From positions 104,457,936-104,521,935 of the forward strand of contig CAKMRJ010005745.1 of NCBI GenBank assembly GCA_928212115.1: DNA of 64,000 bases. Reading direction: 5' to 3'. The DNA comes from Lactuca virosa. Taxonomy: Eukaryota; Streptophyta; Magnoliopsida; Asterales; Asteraceae. The first letter of the stretch is position 1, and every line of letters starts with the position of its first letter. The notes below the pieces were generated by a model. That model was not told the DNA's origin, made no database searches, and saw nothing but the letters and a program-made list of their open reading frames with translations. Shown one piece after another: positions 11,836 through 21,164 of the stretch. A program made the position numbers and the translations under genes.

Positions 11836-13055
11836 CCTTGACTATAGGGAATTAGGTTAATTGCCTTGACCTAGTCTATAGCCTCTAGGGTCCTCTCGTA
11901 TGCTAGTTTATAAAATGCACACACAACTGCATGCAATTCGCACTTAGAAAATCCTAGGAATACCTTTGTGTGTTAATTGCTCCCTTATGTGCATACGTAT
12001 TACTCCTGACACTTATATGTGTGCATACACTTGTGAATATTCTCCACTTTCTCTGAAAATCACACACATACTCAAGTTGTTTAACAAAATGTATATACAT
12101 ATATGTATTCCTTATAGCTCATAGGAAATTCAAAGTCATCCACTCTAGTTGGGTAGGATCATAGTAATGGACGCGTAGTAACTGGAAGGGGGAGGTGCCG
12201 GTAGCCCGAAAGTCCTGACTAGGTAAGCATTCGTATACATCCCAATCAACCGAGGGACCAGTTTGCTTATCTGGGGACCAAAGGCGAGAGTTCCCAAACC
12301 TATAGGCCAAAGCGCGTCATTCACATTACTTTTGAGCCATCAAAATACCCGACCTTATCAAACGTATCCGAAAGGATACACTCCAAAATGGCCAACTCAT
12401 TGGACTATTAAGTTCCCTAATGGGCCTAGAAGTGGGAAAGAAATGTGAAAACTTAGTTTTGTGGGGGCCCACACAAGTGCTACATGTTTCACATTTAGTA
12501 ACCATGGAAAGCCCAAAAGGTGCCCAACACTCCTAACCATGGCCCAACAAGTGTTTTACAATTATTTTACCCAACAATGTCTAAAAACTTTATTTCCATA
12601 ATCAATTTACAAATAACTCACAAGTCCATATGCGTGTTTCTCATAGTTGACATGTTCCTTGTTTGGTTGTGGACTTAGGGTAGACTCATTTGGATCAACA
12701 GTCTAATAAAATTTTAATTACACATAACTGGGGGCATGTCGAGTGAATCTTAGGAGTGGATCAGACATGGAACAAATCACAAGATTATAATCAAGTTATT
12801 CCTACTAAATTCATAAGTCTATTTATATAGACCTCTGGTATAGAGTCGTCAGCGTAGTCGTGTCGGCAATCTAGAATATAGCTAAATACATAATACAAAC
12901 TATAATACCCAAATTATACAAAATTTTCTGCATTAAAAATCAATAGACAAACACAATGAAACTAAAAAGGGTATCAATCTATCAAGAGAAAAACACATAC
13001 AATGTAGATTAAAATCCACTAATTATAACAAAATGGCTAAAAGAAAAGGTAAGGA
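11836..13055 (+). other. Non-coding internal leader of element 1
   Basis: No gag reading frame survives. From about 12650 to 13050 the sequence is nearly the same as 54240-54620 in the second element, starting at a CCTTGTTTGGTTGTGG loop motif. Only the right arm (12715-12729, TAATTACACATAACT) of the hairpin module seen complete in the other copies is present here. The left half differs, so a recombination breakpoint lies close to 12650. Confidence 0.6.
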
Positions 13056-14096
13056 CTAAGGATTGTTAAGTCCTCTCTTCTTATAAATAGCTTTGAAGCA
13101 AGCTTGCCTAAGCTTCTTTGTTCTTTCTGTCAATTCCATACCTGGCAATTTCTCCATCATCTTCTTGTGCCCTGCTAACGTCTCTACCTCCTCCTTTAAT
13201 CCCAACTCCTATTTTTTTTAGGTAGATGCAATATATTTTTCGTGTGAGTTCATAAAATTTACAATGAGTTAAGTTTATGTAAATATAAATCAGAAATCGT
13301 AGTAAAACAATTGATTCGATGTGGCATATGCCTAGGGCCTATGTTTATGTTATAAAGAAACTAATAATTAAAATTTTAGAAAATACCAAAACTACTTTGG
13401 TTACCAAGTGCATGCATACATGCATGAGTAATGTATAGAAGGTTATTATCGTAGTTTACCTTGGCATTTTGAATGAGGGATTGAAGGCTCTTAAGTTTTC
13501 TATGAGGCCATCTGTTTATGTTTAGCTCTCTGCATCTTTTCTTCAACAATGTTGACCCTATCCCTAGTTCCTTTGCTGCCATGATTATCGGCATCTCAAA
13601 GTACTTCGCTATCTCTTCAAACTCCAATGGTCTCAATCTATTTGCCACCTTCCGGTCACCGTGATCAGTGGTGGCAGCACTAGAACTACCTATAGCCTCA
13701 CCACCAGATTTACAATCTTCACTGAAACTAACCAATGGTAAATTACCATCCTCCCAACAATCCCATAAGCTGATATCTTCAAGGGGGTCTTCAAGGGGAT
13801 CAAGATCATGAAACTCATTTCTAGAAATGATGTTTTGATCTTTGTTAAGTACTGTGGAAACATTCTGATCGAGCACTTCATGCGATTTTTCCGACAACTC
13901 GAAATCCTGATGGTTGAGCAGGTCACCACTGCAAAAATCAAACCATGTTTTGATCAATATAAACAAAATCACTTTTCTGTGCGAAAGATGGTGTAATGAG
14001 TGACATTTATATATACCTGAACAGATCCTGATGATCAAAGTACTGAAACCGATCGAGGTCATCTATGGGGTTTTGATGATCTGCAGGCGGATCCAT
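13056..14096 (-). CDS. RKD (RWP-RK domain) transcription factor, three exons, antisense inside element 1
   Basis: RKD proteins are nuclear DNA-binding regulators of egg-cell identity and early embryo programmes. Exons deduced on the minus strand are 14096-14017 (80 nt), 13928-13460 (469 nt) and 13208-13056 (153 nt). Introns are GT-AG and the phases join exactly, giving 233 residues. The start is the ATG of MDPPADHQNPIDD, about 45 bp downstream of a TATA box. An acidic N-terminal half precedes the RWP-RK domain at about residues 122-175, with RWPHRK at 166-171 preceded by AAKELGI and LKKRCREL. The C-terminal exon is charged and helical (ELGLKEEVETL, then ELTERTKKLRQACFKA) as in RKD relatives. 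No stop or frameshift is seen. Compared with the copy at 54.6 kb it has four extra residues from a PLED duplication and a shorter first intron (88 against 149 bp). Expression is unproven. Confidence 0.88.
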
Positions 14097-14138
14097 TTGT
14101 GAGGGAGAAGTTAAAGAGTCGCGGTAAGAATGTGCTGA

Positions 14139-14148
14139 TTTATATAAG
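14139..14148 (-). promoter_or_regulatory. TATA box of the element 1 RKD gene
   Basis: On the minus strand CTTATATAAATC lies about 45 bp upstream of the deduced ATG. The same motif sits at the same distance in the two other RKD copies, so the captured segment includes promoter sequence. Upstream homology between copies extends to about 14520, giving roughly 400 bp of shared 5' flank. Confidence 0.6.
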
Positions 14149-14529
14149 GGAAGTGGGAGAAGTACTAAATAACAAATAAAGAGGAAATGAATGGTCTTTG
14201 AGCCGTTACCTTCTTCTGTGATGATTTATATAAGGTAAATGGATAAATAAAAAATAAAGAGGAAATGAATGGTCTTTGAGCCGTAACCTTCTTCTTCAAT
14301 TCACACACATATACGTATATGTTGCTGCAAATTAGGACTTTTGTGCCTCATGCATTTAATGCATCACATGCCTACTGCATATTCTTGACTTTGAAGCTAC
14401 GTACCAGTTTCGAATTTCCCCAGTAGCACACTTTTCATTAGAAAGTACTCCAAGTCTTCACACATGCAAATTATGACTTGAGTGTCGCTATAGGTAACTA
14501 ATAAAACTTTATTTTTTTTTAACCCCTTA

Positions 14530-14696
14530 AATATCAGTACAAGCATCTAACATCGACATTTACATTCTAAATTTCTTTTTATTACTAAAACTAGCATCTA
14601 TTCAAGTCTATAAACCATGAATCTTGGGAACACGGCAAAACCCAAATAAGTCTTATCATCTATGTAAAAACTCAGGGTTTTTACCAGTGAATCTAT
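14530..14696. other. Element 1 internal sequence upstream of RKD
   Basis: After the shared TAACTAATAAAACTTTATT boundary near 14515, element 1 departs from the second element, which has pol remnant here. No coding sequence recognised. Confidence 0.4.
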
Positions 14697-15568
14697 CAGT
14701 AGCGGAGCTTGAACAATTAACTTGGGGGAGGGGGGCCGAAAATATTATAAACTGAAATTAACAAAAAAAAAAAAATCAAAATCAAAAATTTGAACAATAA
14801 CCAATAACTCATTTAACAATAACCAAATCTATAAGTTCATAACTTATAAATCAAATTGGAAAATCGCCAAATCACAAATGACAGCCAACTTAAAAAGAAA
14901 CTCAGTAAGACAGTAGTAACACATAAATAGGCAACGGATTGACTGAAAACAGCAGCAGCAGTGCAATACGCCAACACCAACAATCAACAATCTTACAATC
15001 AGAAAAGAAAGAACAGCTGAACATGATATGGGTCTCGGGATTACATACCTGATTTCTGTGAAGTGTGAATAGGGATTTGGGCATTAGGCGATGGCGATTG
15101 GCGAGATTGAGATCAGGCGACTGACTTGGCGAGACAGCGAGAAACGAACAGCAGGCTAGATAGGCAGCGAATTGGGCAAATAGGGATGAATCGATTTTGA
15201 TTTCTTGATACCGGGCTTGGTAACACTTGCCTATAACCCAAGTGGGGTAACAAAGTGGATGTTCATTTGAGTTGGCCCAGTAGGCAATGTGGGCCTGAAG
15301 AGCCGAGGCATGTTATCTATCCACTGTCGAGAGAGAAGAGTTTTTGCAGCTCTGTGAAGCTAGCCTGACGCATTGCCTCTTTCTCTAAGACCCAAGCCTA
15401 AGCTCAAGCCACATGAATCAACTCTCGACTTGGATCGGGCAAGAGTATTGGACCATTCTGATTGGGAATCGGGAGGGGCCAAAGCCCAAGTTTGAAGATA
15501 GCAGGCTTATAACAATTTTATTTTGAACTACAATTCCTACTCCTGGCCCCAATAATACTACGCCCCTG
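14697..15568. mobile_element. hAT-like non-autonomous element nested in element 1
   Basis: Bounded by a perfect 8-bp duplication GAATCTAT (14689-14696 and 15569-15576). The left end is CAGTAGCGGAGC; the right end reverse-complemented is CAGGGGCGTAG, the CAGNGGCG-type terminus of plant hAT elements. It is 872 bp with no transposase. Being inside element 1, it is either younger than element 1 or was carried along with it. Confidence 0.82.
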
Positions 15569-15603
15569 GAATCTATGAGGGCTAGTGTAAACATTATGGT
15601 CAT

Positions 15604-15723
15604 ATATCATTAAGATTCTATGGACTTAGAATGTGTGATTCCGCCTCATTCCCTGTTCCTTGTTTGGTTATGGGCTTAAGGCGGGGTCACCCATCCAAAA
15701 TGCCCTTGCAATCTTAATGATAT
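15604..15723 (+). repeat. Hairpin module with conserved loop (element 1)
   Basis: Outer arms ATATCATTAAGATT (15604-15617) and AATCTTAATGATAT (15710-15723) are perfect 14-bp complements. Inside, GTGATTCCGCCT pairs with AGGCGGGGTCAC (10 of 12). The loop contains CCTGTTCCTTGTTTGGTT, the same word found in the hairpins at 53.7, 54.2, 60.1 and 60.6 kb, whose outer arms differ in sequence. Confidence 0.75.
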
Positions 15724-16098
15724 ACGACTAGTTTACGTCAATCGACTATAAAAGAACTTGTAGGACTTATAATGCAAATTTCGTCAAAATTTGTTGAAAC
15801 ATTCGTAATGATGGAACTCGCTAACTACGTTATAAAATATTCATAGTGGTAATACCAAGGATAAAACAGGGAGTATAAAAGCACACATAGAATACTCTAT
15901 CATCCCAAAACAATAAACTCCTTTTAAATTGACTCAGTTCAAGTTACAATAAGAAATTTCCAAGGTCATCATGTGACATCAGGAGGGTTGTTCCTCACCA
16001 TAATCAATTTCTTGTACTACGAAAAGTTTTCCACATCTTTTTCCAAACTCTTGAAGTCCCAATCAAAATGCAAATTTCGGGACGAAATTCCCTCTAAC
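15724..16098 (+). other. 3' untranslated part of element 1
   Basis: No intact frame. The final 70 bp (CCACATCTTTTTCCAAACTC, then TTTCGGGACGAAATTCC) match the region around the end of the pol frame in the second element, so element 1 keeps only the last few codons of pol. Confidence 0.6.
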
Positions 16099-16108
16099 GG
16101 GGGGATGA
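16099..16108 (+). other. Polypurine tract of element 1
   Basis: GGGGGGATGA directly before the 3' LTR. The same tract precedes the LTRs at 56642 and 62998. Confidence 0.85.
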
Positions 16109-18828
16109 TGTGACAACCATCAAATTTCGGTCAAGTCAAAGTCAAACAAAGTCAACTAGTCAAACCGGTCAACTCCATTAACCCTTGTATGATAGGGTTT
16201 ACGTTATGTAATCACTGTACAATTCGCTATTTTAATGAGAAAACATCATTTGGAAAGTTCATGTGTTTGATTTTCCTTAGCCTTAACAGTGCTAAACAAT
16301 GAACCAAAGCGATAAAACACTATTGCACAATCATCGGGATTGTGTAGGACACTAAATCATGGCTTAACGGGGTCTATGGACCTTGCGTTGCGAAGCCGGA
16401 CACTCAAAAAGATCACAAACGAAACCTCTCTCAATCTCATTCAAACCCTACTCAAGATTACCTGACGCTAATAGGATCAAAACCCATACACTACGATATA
16501 AATTGACGTTAATAGCAACATAGTATAGTACAACGTTATAACTATAATCAAATTAAATTATGATACCATATTAAAATCAAATCAAAGTATAATGCTCTAA
16601 TTAAATTAAAAGAATCAAACTTGAATGCTATAATTAAACTTCAAATCAAAGTAGATTGTTATAATCAAATCATAACCTATCTTTTATAAAACTCCATTTT
16701 TATAAACTTTACATTAAATTTTATAAAACTCTATTTTTATAAACTTTACTTTAAATTTTATAAAACTCTTATATTAATTATGTAAAAGATGCTTGTGTTA
16801 GTGGGAAATTATGAAGACCACCAAAAGCAAAAAGATTATTCCCATGGTCTCCCACTCACACCTCCCATCCACTTTCCTTTCATTTTTCTCCCAACACATT
16901 ATTCTCTTCACCACTTAAACATTCTCTATTCTTTCTCTCACTCTCAATCTCGAAATTCCTCTAAGAAAATACTCATATTCCAGCCAAGAACAATCTATTA
17001 TACTCAAATCTTCATCCCTCTTGAAGCATTCATCAAGGTATGTTGTTAAAAGTTTCAAATTCATACAAGAAACAAATTAAATCCACAAAAATATCTAAAA
17101 CTCATTTTTTTTCATAAACCTGATTTTTCTCAGAATACCATCAATAAAATAAGAAGTTCTGGAAATTGTCAGAAAATAACTTATTTTTATTGAATTATCA
17201 TAATTATTTCAATAAAGTAGGGCAATAATTCACATAAAATACTTGTTGCATTCAATAAATTCTGAGAAAATTCTGGGATGACCTGTATACTGATTAAACA
17301 TGATATATGAAGTTTCATGCATTTATATTACTTTTACTATTAATTATGATTTTATTGATTAATTAATAATGAAATATATAAAAAATACTTCCCATAGTCA
17401 CAAATATCTGAAAATTATACACTGAGCTCTACATCATGTTATAAAACTATGGTTAATTTTACAGATTTTTTGAGAATCATTTACTATTTTTCCCGAATTT
17501 TGTGTTGTTTAATCATTAAAATATTAAATAAATACTAAAACAGTTCAGAAAAATATACAAATTTTACAGTAATTCATATTGTATGAAATAATGATTTCCT
17601 AATAATTTCATAATTTTTCAATACTGTTTACTATTTAAAACTATTTCCTAAGTATTTAAGCATGTAAAAATGCATTTTAATGATTATTTCATATAAATAA
17701 TTGTTAAAATCTGTAAATAATTATAATTGGGCAAGTTATTATTTTAATAAGAAATTATTAAAATCTGGCCTAAATTGAAAATATAAATTAATTATGCAAA
17801 GTAAGTAATTCAATTTAAAATTTATTTAACAAATAAATACCTTAATATTATAATCAAAATGAATTATTGTTAATTCATCTAATATAAGAATATGTGTCTA
17901 ATTATTTGTATTAATACTCCATTCTCGTTTAGCAGTTCCTAAACCAAAACTATTAATTATATTAGGTTCTACGTCATTTTGACCCGAATCGTCTATCGTA
18001 CGACACACGCATTTCGTTTTGGGACTAAAGTGAGTAATCTACCCCATATTTTATAATTTTCAATACTTTTGGGGTGTATCATGTGGTTCTAATATGTTCC
18101 AACTTCATTTTATTGTTTTATCACAATTGAGACATTGTTGGGACATTTATACGTGAGTCATTAATTGTATAACTATTGTTTGTTTACGCTACATGTACTT
18201 GTAGTGCATTATCATTTTTAGTCTAATCTCCATGACTATGCCTGTATTCTTGAGGTACGTTATGGACAATAATAGCGCTATTGGGTTGACCACCCCGCCT
18301 TGGGACGCTAAGGTGATTGATCGCACGTGGTTGAGTGTGTATGATGATTAGATGCTCCATCCTATATATATTTATATATATATATACATATGTATATATA
18401 GGGTGAGGACTTATTGTTGTTGTTATCATTTGTTAATCAATTTTTGATTTATAAACCGTTATCTCAAATACAATTGTTTGCCGACTTCAAAAGAAAACAA
18501 ATTTCCAATTATAAAGGTTTCAACTTCACAATTTTCTCTACTAAAATTAGATTACTCACCAACTCTCGTAGTTGACCTGTTTTTACCCATGATGCAGATT
18601 TGAAGAATGAAGTTGATGAAAAAATAGGTTGTACCTTAGAAATCCACAAGACTATTTAAATTTGATGTAATAAATGTTGTTCATATTTGGATTTGTATTT
18701 GTATGTTGTGGATCTTGTTTGCATACTTAGTACTTAATTGAATCTAATCATATTATAACATAGTTGTCATGAGACTTTGAACAATATATCATGCCTCGAT
18801 CGATTCCGACAAGGATCGGGGTGTGACA
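16109..18828 (+). repeat. 3' LTR of element 1
   Basis: Near-identical to 9101-11820. Visible differences are mostly one-base homopolymer indels plus a few C/T or G/A changes. It ends GGGGTGTGACA and is followed by the duplicated target CCACC. Confidence 0.93.
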
Positions 18829-18837
18829 CCACCCTTG

Positions 18838-19775
18838 AACACCATGTTGATCAACACTCTCTTCTCTTTAATCCCAGGCTCTAATATAAATATTCTGTTT
18901 TGGAAGGACAAAAGGTGTGGAATTTTCACTCTGCAAAATCGTTTTCCCCATATATATGATATGGAATCTATTAAAAGTTGCTTTGTGAGTGAAAGGTTCT
19001 CCAATTTGGGAATTATCATACCTACGTTCTATCATCATGGCGACCTACGTTCTATCATCATGGCTATAGATATGACATCAATGGTGGGTTTTCGGTTCAA
19101 CGCCAATCCCGATGGCATGTATACCGTGTGTATCTTGTGAAGAATGATTGATTCCTGTTGTGCCACACCAGTATAGTGATTTGTAACTTAAAATAAATTC
19201 ATATAAAGGTTAGATGTTTTGTATGGAGAGCTATGCTAAGAAGACTACCGGTAACAAGCAATCTCACATGTAGGGGTATAATTTTCCAATCCACATTATG
19301 TCCTCTAAGTGGGACAAATTCAGAATCTGAAGATCCTATTGGTGAGCTGCAATACAACACAAGAGGTTTAGGGCCAAAATGGTGTGGAATCTCATTGAAT
19401 CATTTTTCATCTGTATCCGAAATCAAGGATTTTGCGCCTCTTCGGGAAATTGCATGAGAAAAAGGATAATTCTACATACAATCATAATTTTTCTTCTTTT
19501 CTCTTGTACATCTGGTTGGCAAGAAACAATAAGGTGTTCAAAAATATAAGTACTCCCCCAACTAAGATCGTGGATAGTGTCATTACGTAGTCGTATTTAT
19601 GCTTTAAACATAGAAGTTCACTTGGTTGTGGTAGTTGGATTCATGGGAGTATTTCCTCGTTTTCTCACCTTATTATGTAATCTATCATAATACTTTGTCT
19701 TGCGCTTTTTAGCTACTGGCTAAGTGTTTTAGGCCTTTATTGTACTATATATTTGTCGTTTCAAAAAAAAAAACA
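18838..19775 (+). pseudogene. L1-type LINE ORF2 fragment (right part) with poly(A)
   Basis: This continues the LINE split at 8845. The frames read NINILFWKDKRCG and LQNRFPHIYDMES, then (19,215-19,330) FVWRAMLRRLPVTSNLTCRG. Near 19,500 they read YIWLARNNKVFKN. This is the zf-RVT region and tail of plant L1 ORF2. Frames are broken by several indels and stops. A run of A residues at 19763-19772 is the probable LINE 3' poly(A). Confidence 0.75.
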
Positions 19776-20937
19776 ATTATTACTTTTTAATAAAAATATT
19801 TATTGATCAAAATGAGTTTTAAAAAATGGAAATTAAGTAATCATTGTTGTATTGTTTCTTTTATAAAATAACCGGTTTGATTTTTTTAATGACCCTCTTT
19901 TTTTGAATGGACTTAATTTGGTTGAGTTATGGATATATAGTATTACATAATTCAATTTGGAATGCATACCAAATATCATCATATTTCATACTCAATGGAC
20001 AAAGAAGATATGACATTTTATTTTGATGAGTTTGAGGTTTTACGAGTTACTTCTTGACTCTTTTGCTTCTATTTATTTAATTTTCTGATTAAAATTGTAA
20101 AATGGTTAGTCCGGACCTCGAAGAATTACTCCGGAACTCGAAGAACATATCCATAATAGCTACGTTGGTATTTATAATGTGCTTAAATTAGGTCTTTTTT
20201 AGTGTTAGCAAAGACCAAAGTATCAGAGAAATAGTTTTATTAGTGCCTTACGTTATTCCACATTGATTTTTTCCTATTCCGAAACACACACAAACGAATT
20301 CTGAAACATGTCCCGAATACAACGAACTAGTCTGCAATATAGTGAACTAGTCTGGAATGTTCACCACAGTTCGTACCAGAATTGTATCAGGATTATCTTG
20401 AAGGTAATTTTTTTCTTTGCTTATTACAGCATGACCACATTTTTACCGTTTCTCTTGTAATATCTTGCAAACCATATATTGTTGTGAATATTTTTACTAA
20501 ACTCAGACTCGACTCCTATGCGAGACTATGTCCTGAAATGCGTGTTTTGGTATGTGGTTAGATACTTCTGCAAGGGTAAGGGGATCATTTGTTTTTACAT
20601 TATGTATTCTGCAAAGAAGTTGTGACAAACCCTCAAAACCCGATACAACGAAAGGCTTTTTGAGATCCTTTGCCTTGACAACGTCTTGCAATTTGGTGAA
20701 TATTTTGCCGTTTGCATTCAGGCCGCACCTTCTGATCATGCGTCTTTCATGTGGTTAAGACGATCGAGCCTGTAAAATTGCAACATGTTATTGATGTGTT
20801 CTAAACATCGCTTCGTAAGTTATCGGACGAGTATGCGCTCAGTATGTGTGTATTAAATTTGTTGGATAAGGATTTGGATTAGTGATCTAAATTTAGCATG
20901 CATTTTCTAAATATCACAACGATCATAATAAACTAAA
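19776..20937. other. Intergenic with one unassigned minus-strand frame
   Basis: An AT-rich stretch. A 78-codon frame on the minus strand (20739-20503) contains KAKDLKKPFVVSGFEGLSQL and has ordinary amino-acid composition, but I recognise no family and no adjoining exons. It may be a transposon or gene relic. Confidence 0.3.
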
Positions 20938-21155
20938 GGGATTTTCTAAGGGTACATATAAGAAGTATTAATTAATCACAATTATTACTATAATTAAATG
21001 TTGAACACATTAATTATAAGAAATATTACCATAATTAAATATAAAATTCATTAATAATCTCCATAATTAATGCATTTCACATTTAATTATGGTAATAATT
21101 ATGATTAATTAATACTTCTTATATGTGCCCCTTAGGGCACATATTAGAAAATCCC
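20938..21155. mobile_element. Mutator-like MITE, 218 bp
   Basis: Long terminal inverted repeats start GGGATTTTCTAA at both ends, and the arms remain alignable for about 65 bp, including AAGAAGTATTAATTAATCA. A perfect 9-bp duplication TAAACTAAA flanks it (20929-20937, 21156-21164), the length typical of Mutator-like elements. Confidence 0.85.
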
Positions 21156-21164
21156 TAAACTAAA

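Larger units (their letters stand above)
9101..18828 (+). mobile_element. Complete LTR retrotransposon carrying an RKD gene (element 1)
   Basis: Two direct LTRs (9101-11820 and 16109-18828, 2720 bp each) begin and end with TGTGACA and flank a 4288-bp internal region. The element is bounded by a perfect 5-bp duplication CCACC (9096-9100, 18829-18833). A tRNA-iMet-type PBS follows the left LTR and a G-rich PPT precedes the right one. No gag and no reverse transcriptase are present. The internal region holds an antisense RKD gene (13056-14096), a nested hAT-like element (14697-15568) and hairpin-forming sequence. The LTRs differ by only a few substitutions plus several one-base indels by eye, so insertion was recent. 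It must have been mobilised by proteins supplied in trans. Relatives at 50-64 kb point to a Ty3/gypsy chromovirus origin. Confidence 0.93.

Noticed and set aside
13056..14096. RKD as an ordinary host gene into which LTRs inserted on both sides
   Set aside because: Both LTRs are in direct orientation, share one CCACC duplication, and have PBS and PPT at the correct ends. The same arrangement recurs at 50-64 kb with different LTRs. Two independent flanking insertions would not give this.
20503..20739. 78-codon minus-strand frame as a gene
   Set aside because: No recognisable domain, neighbouring exon or promoter. Kept only as an unassigned frame in the intergenic entry.
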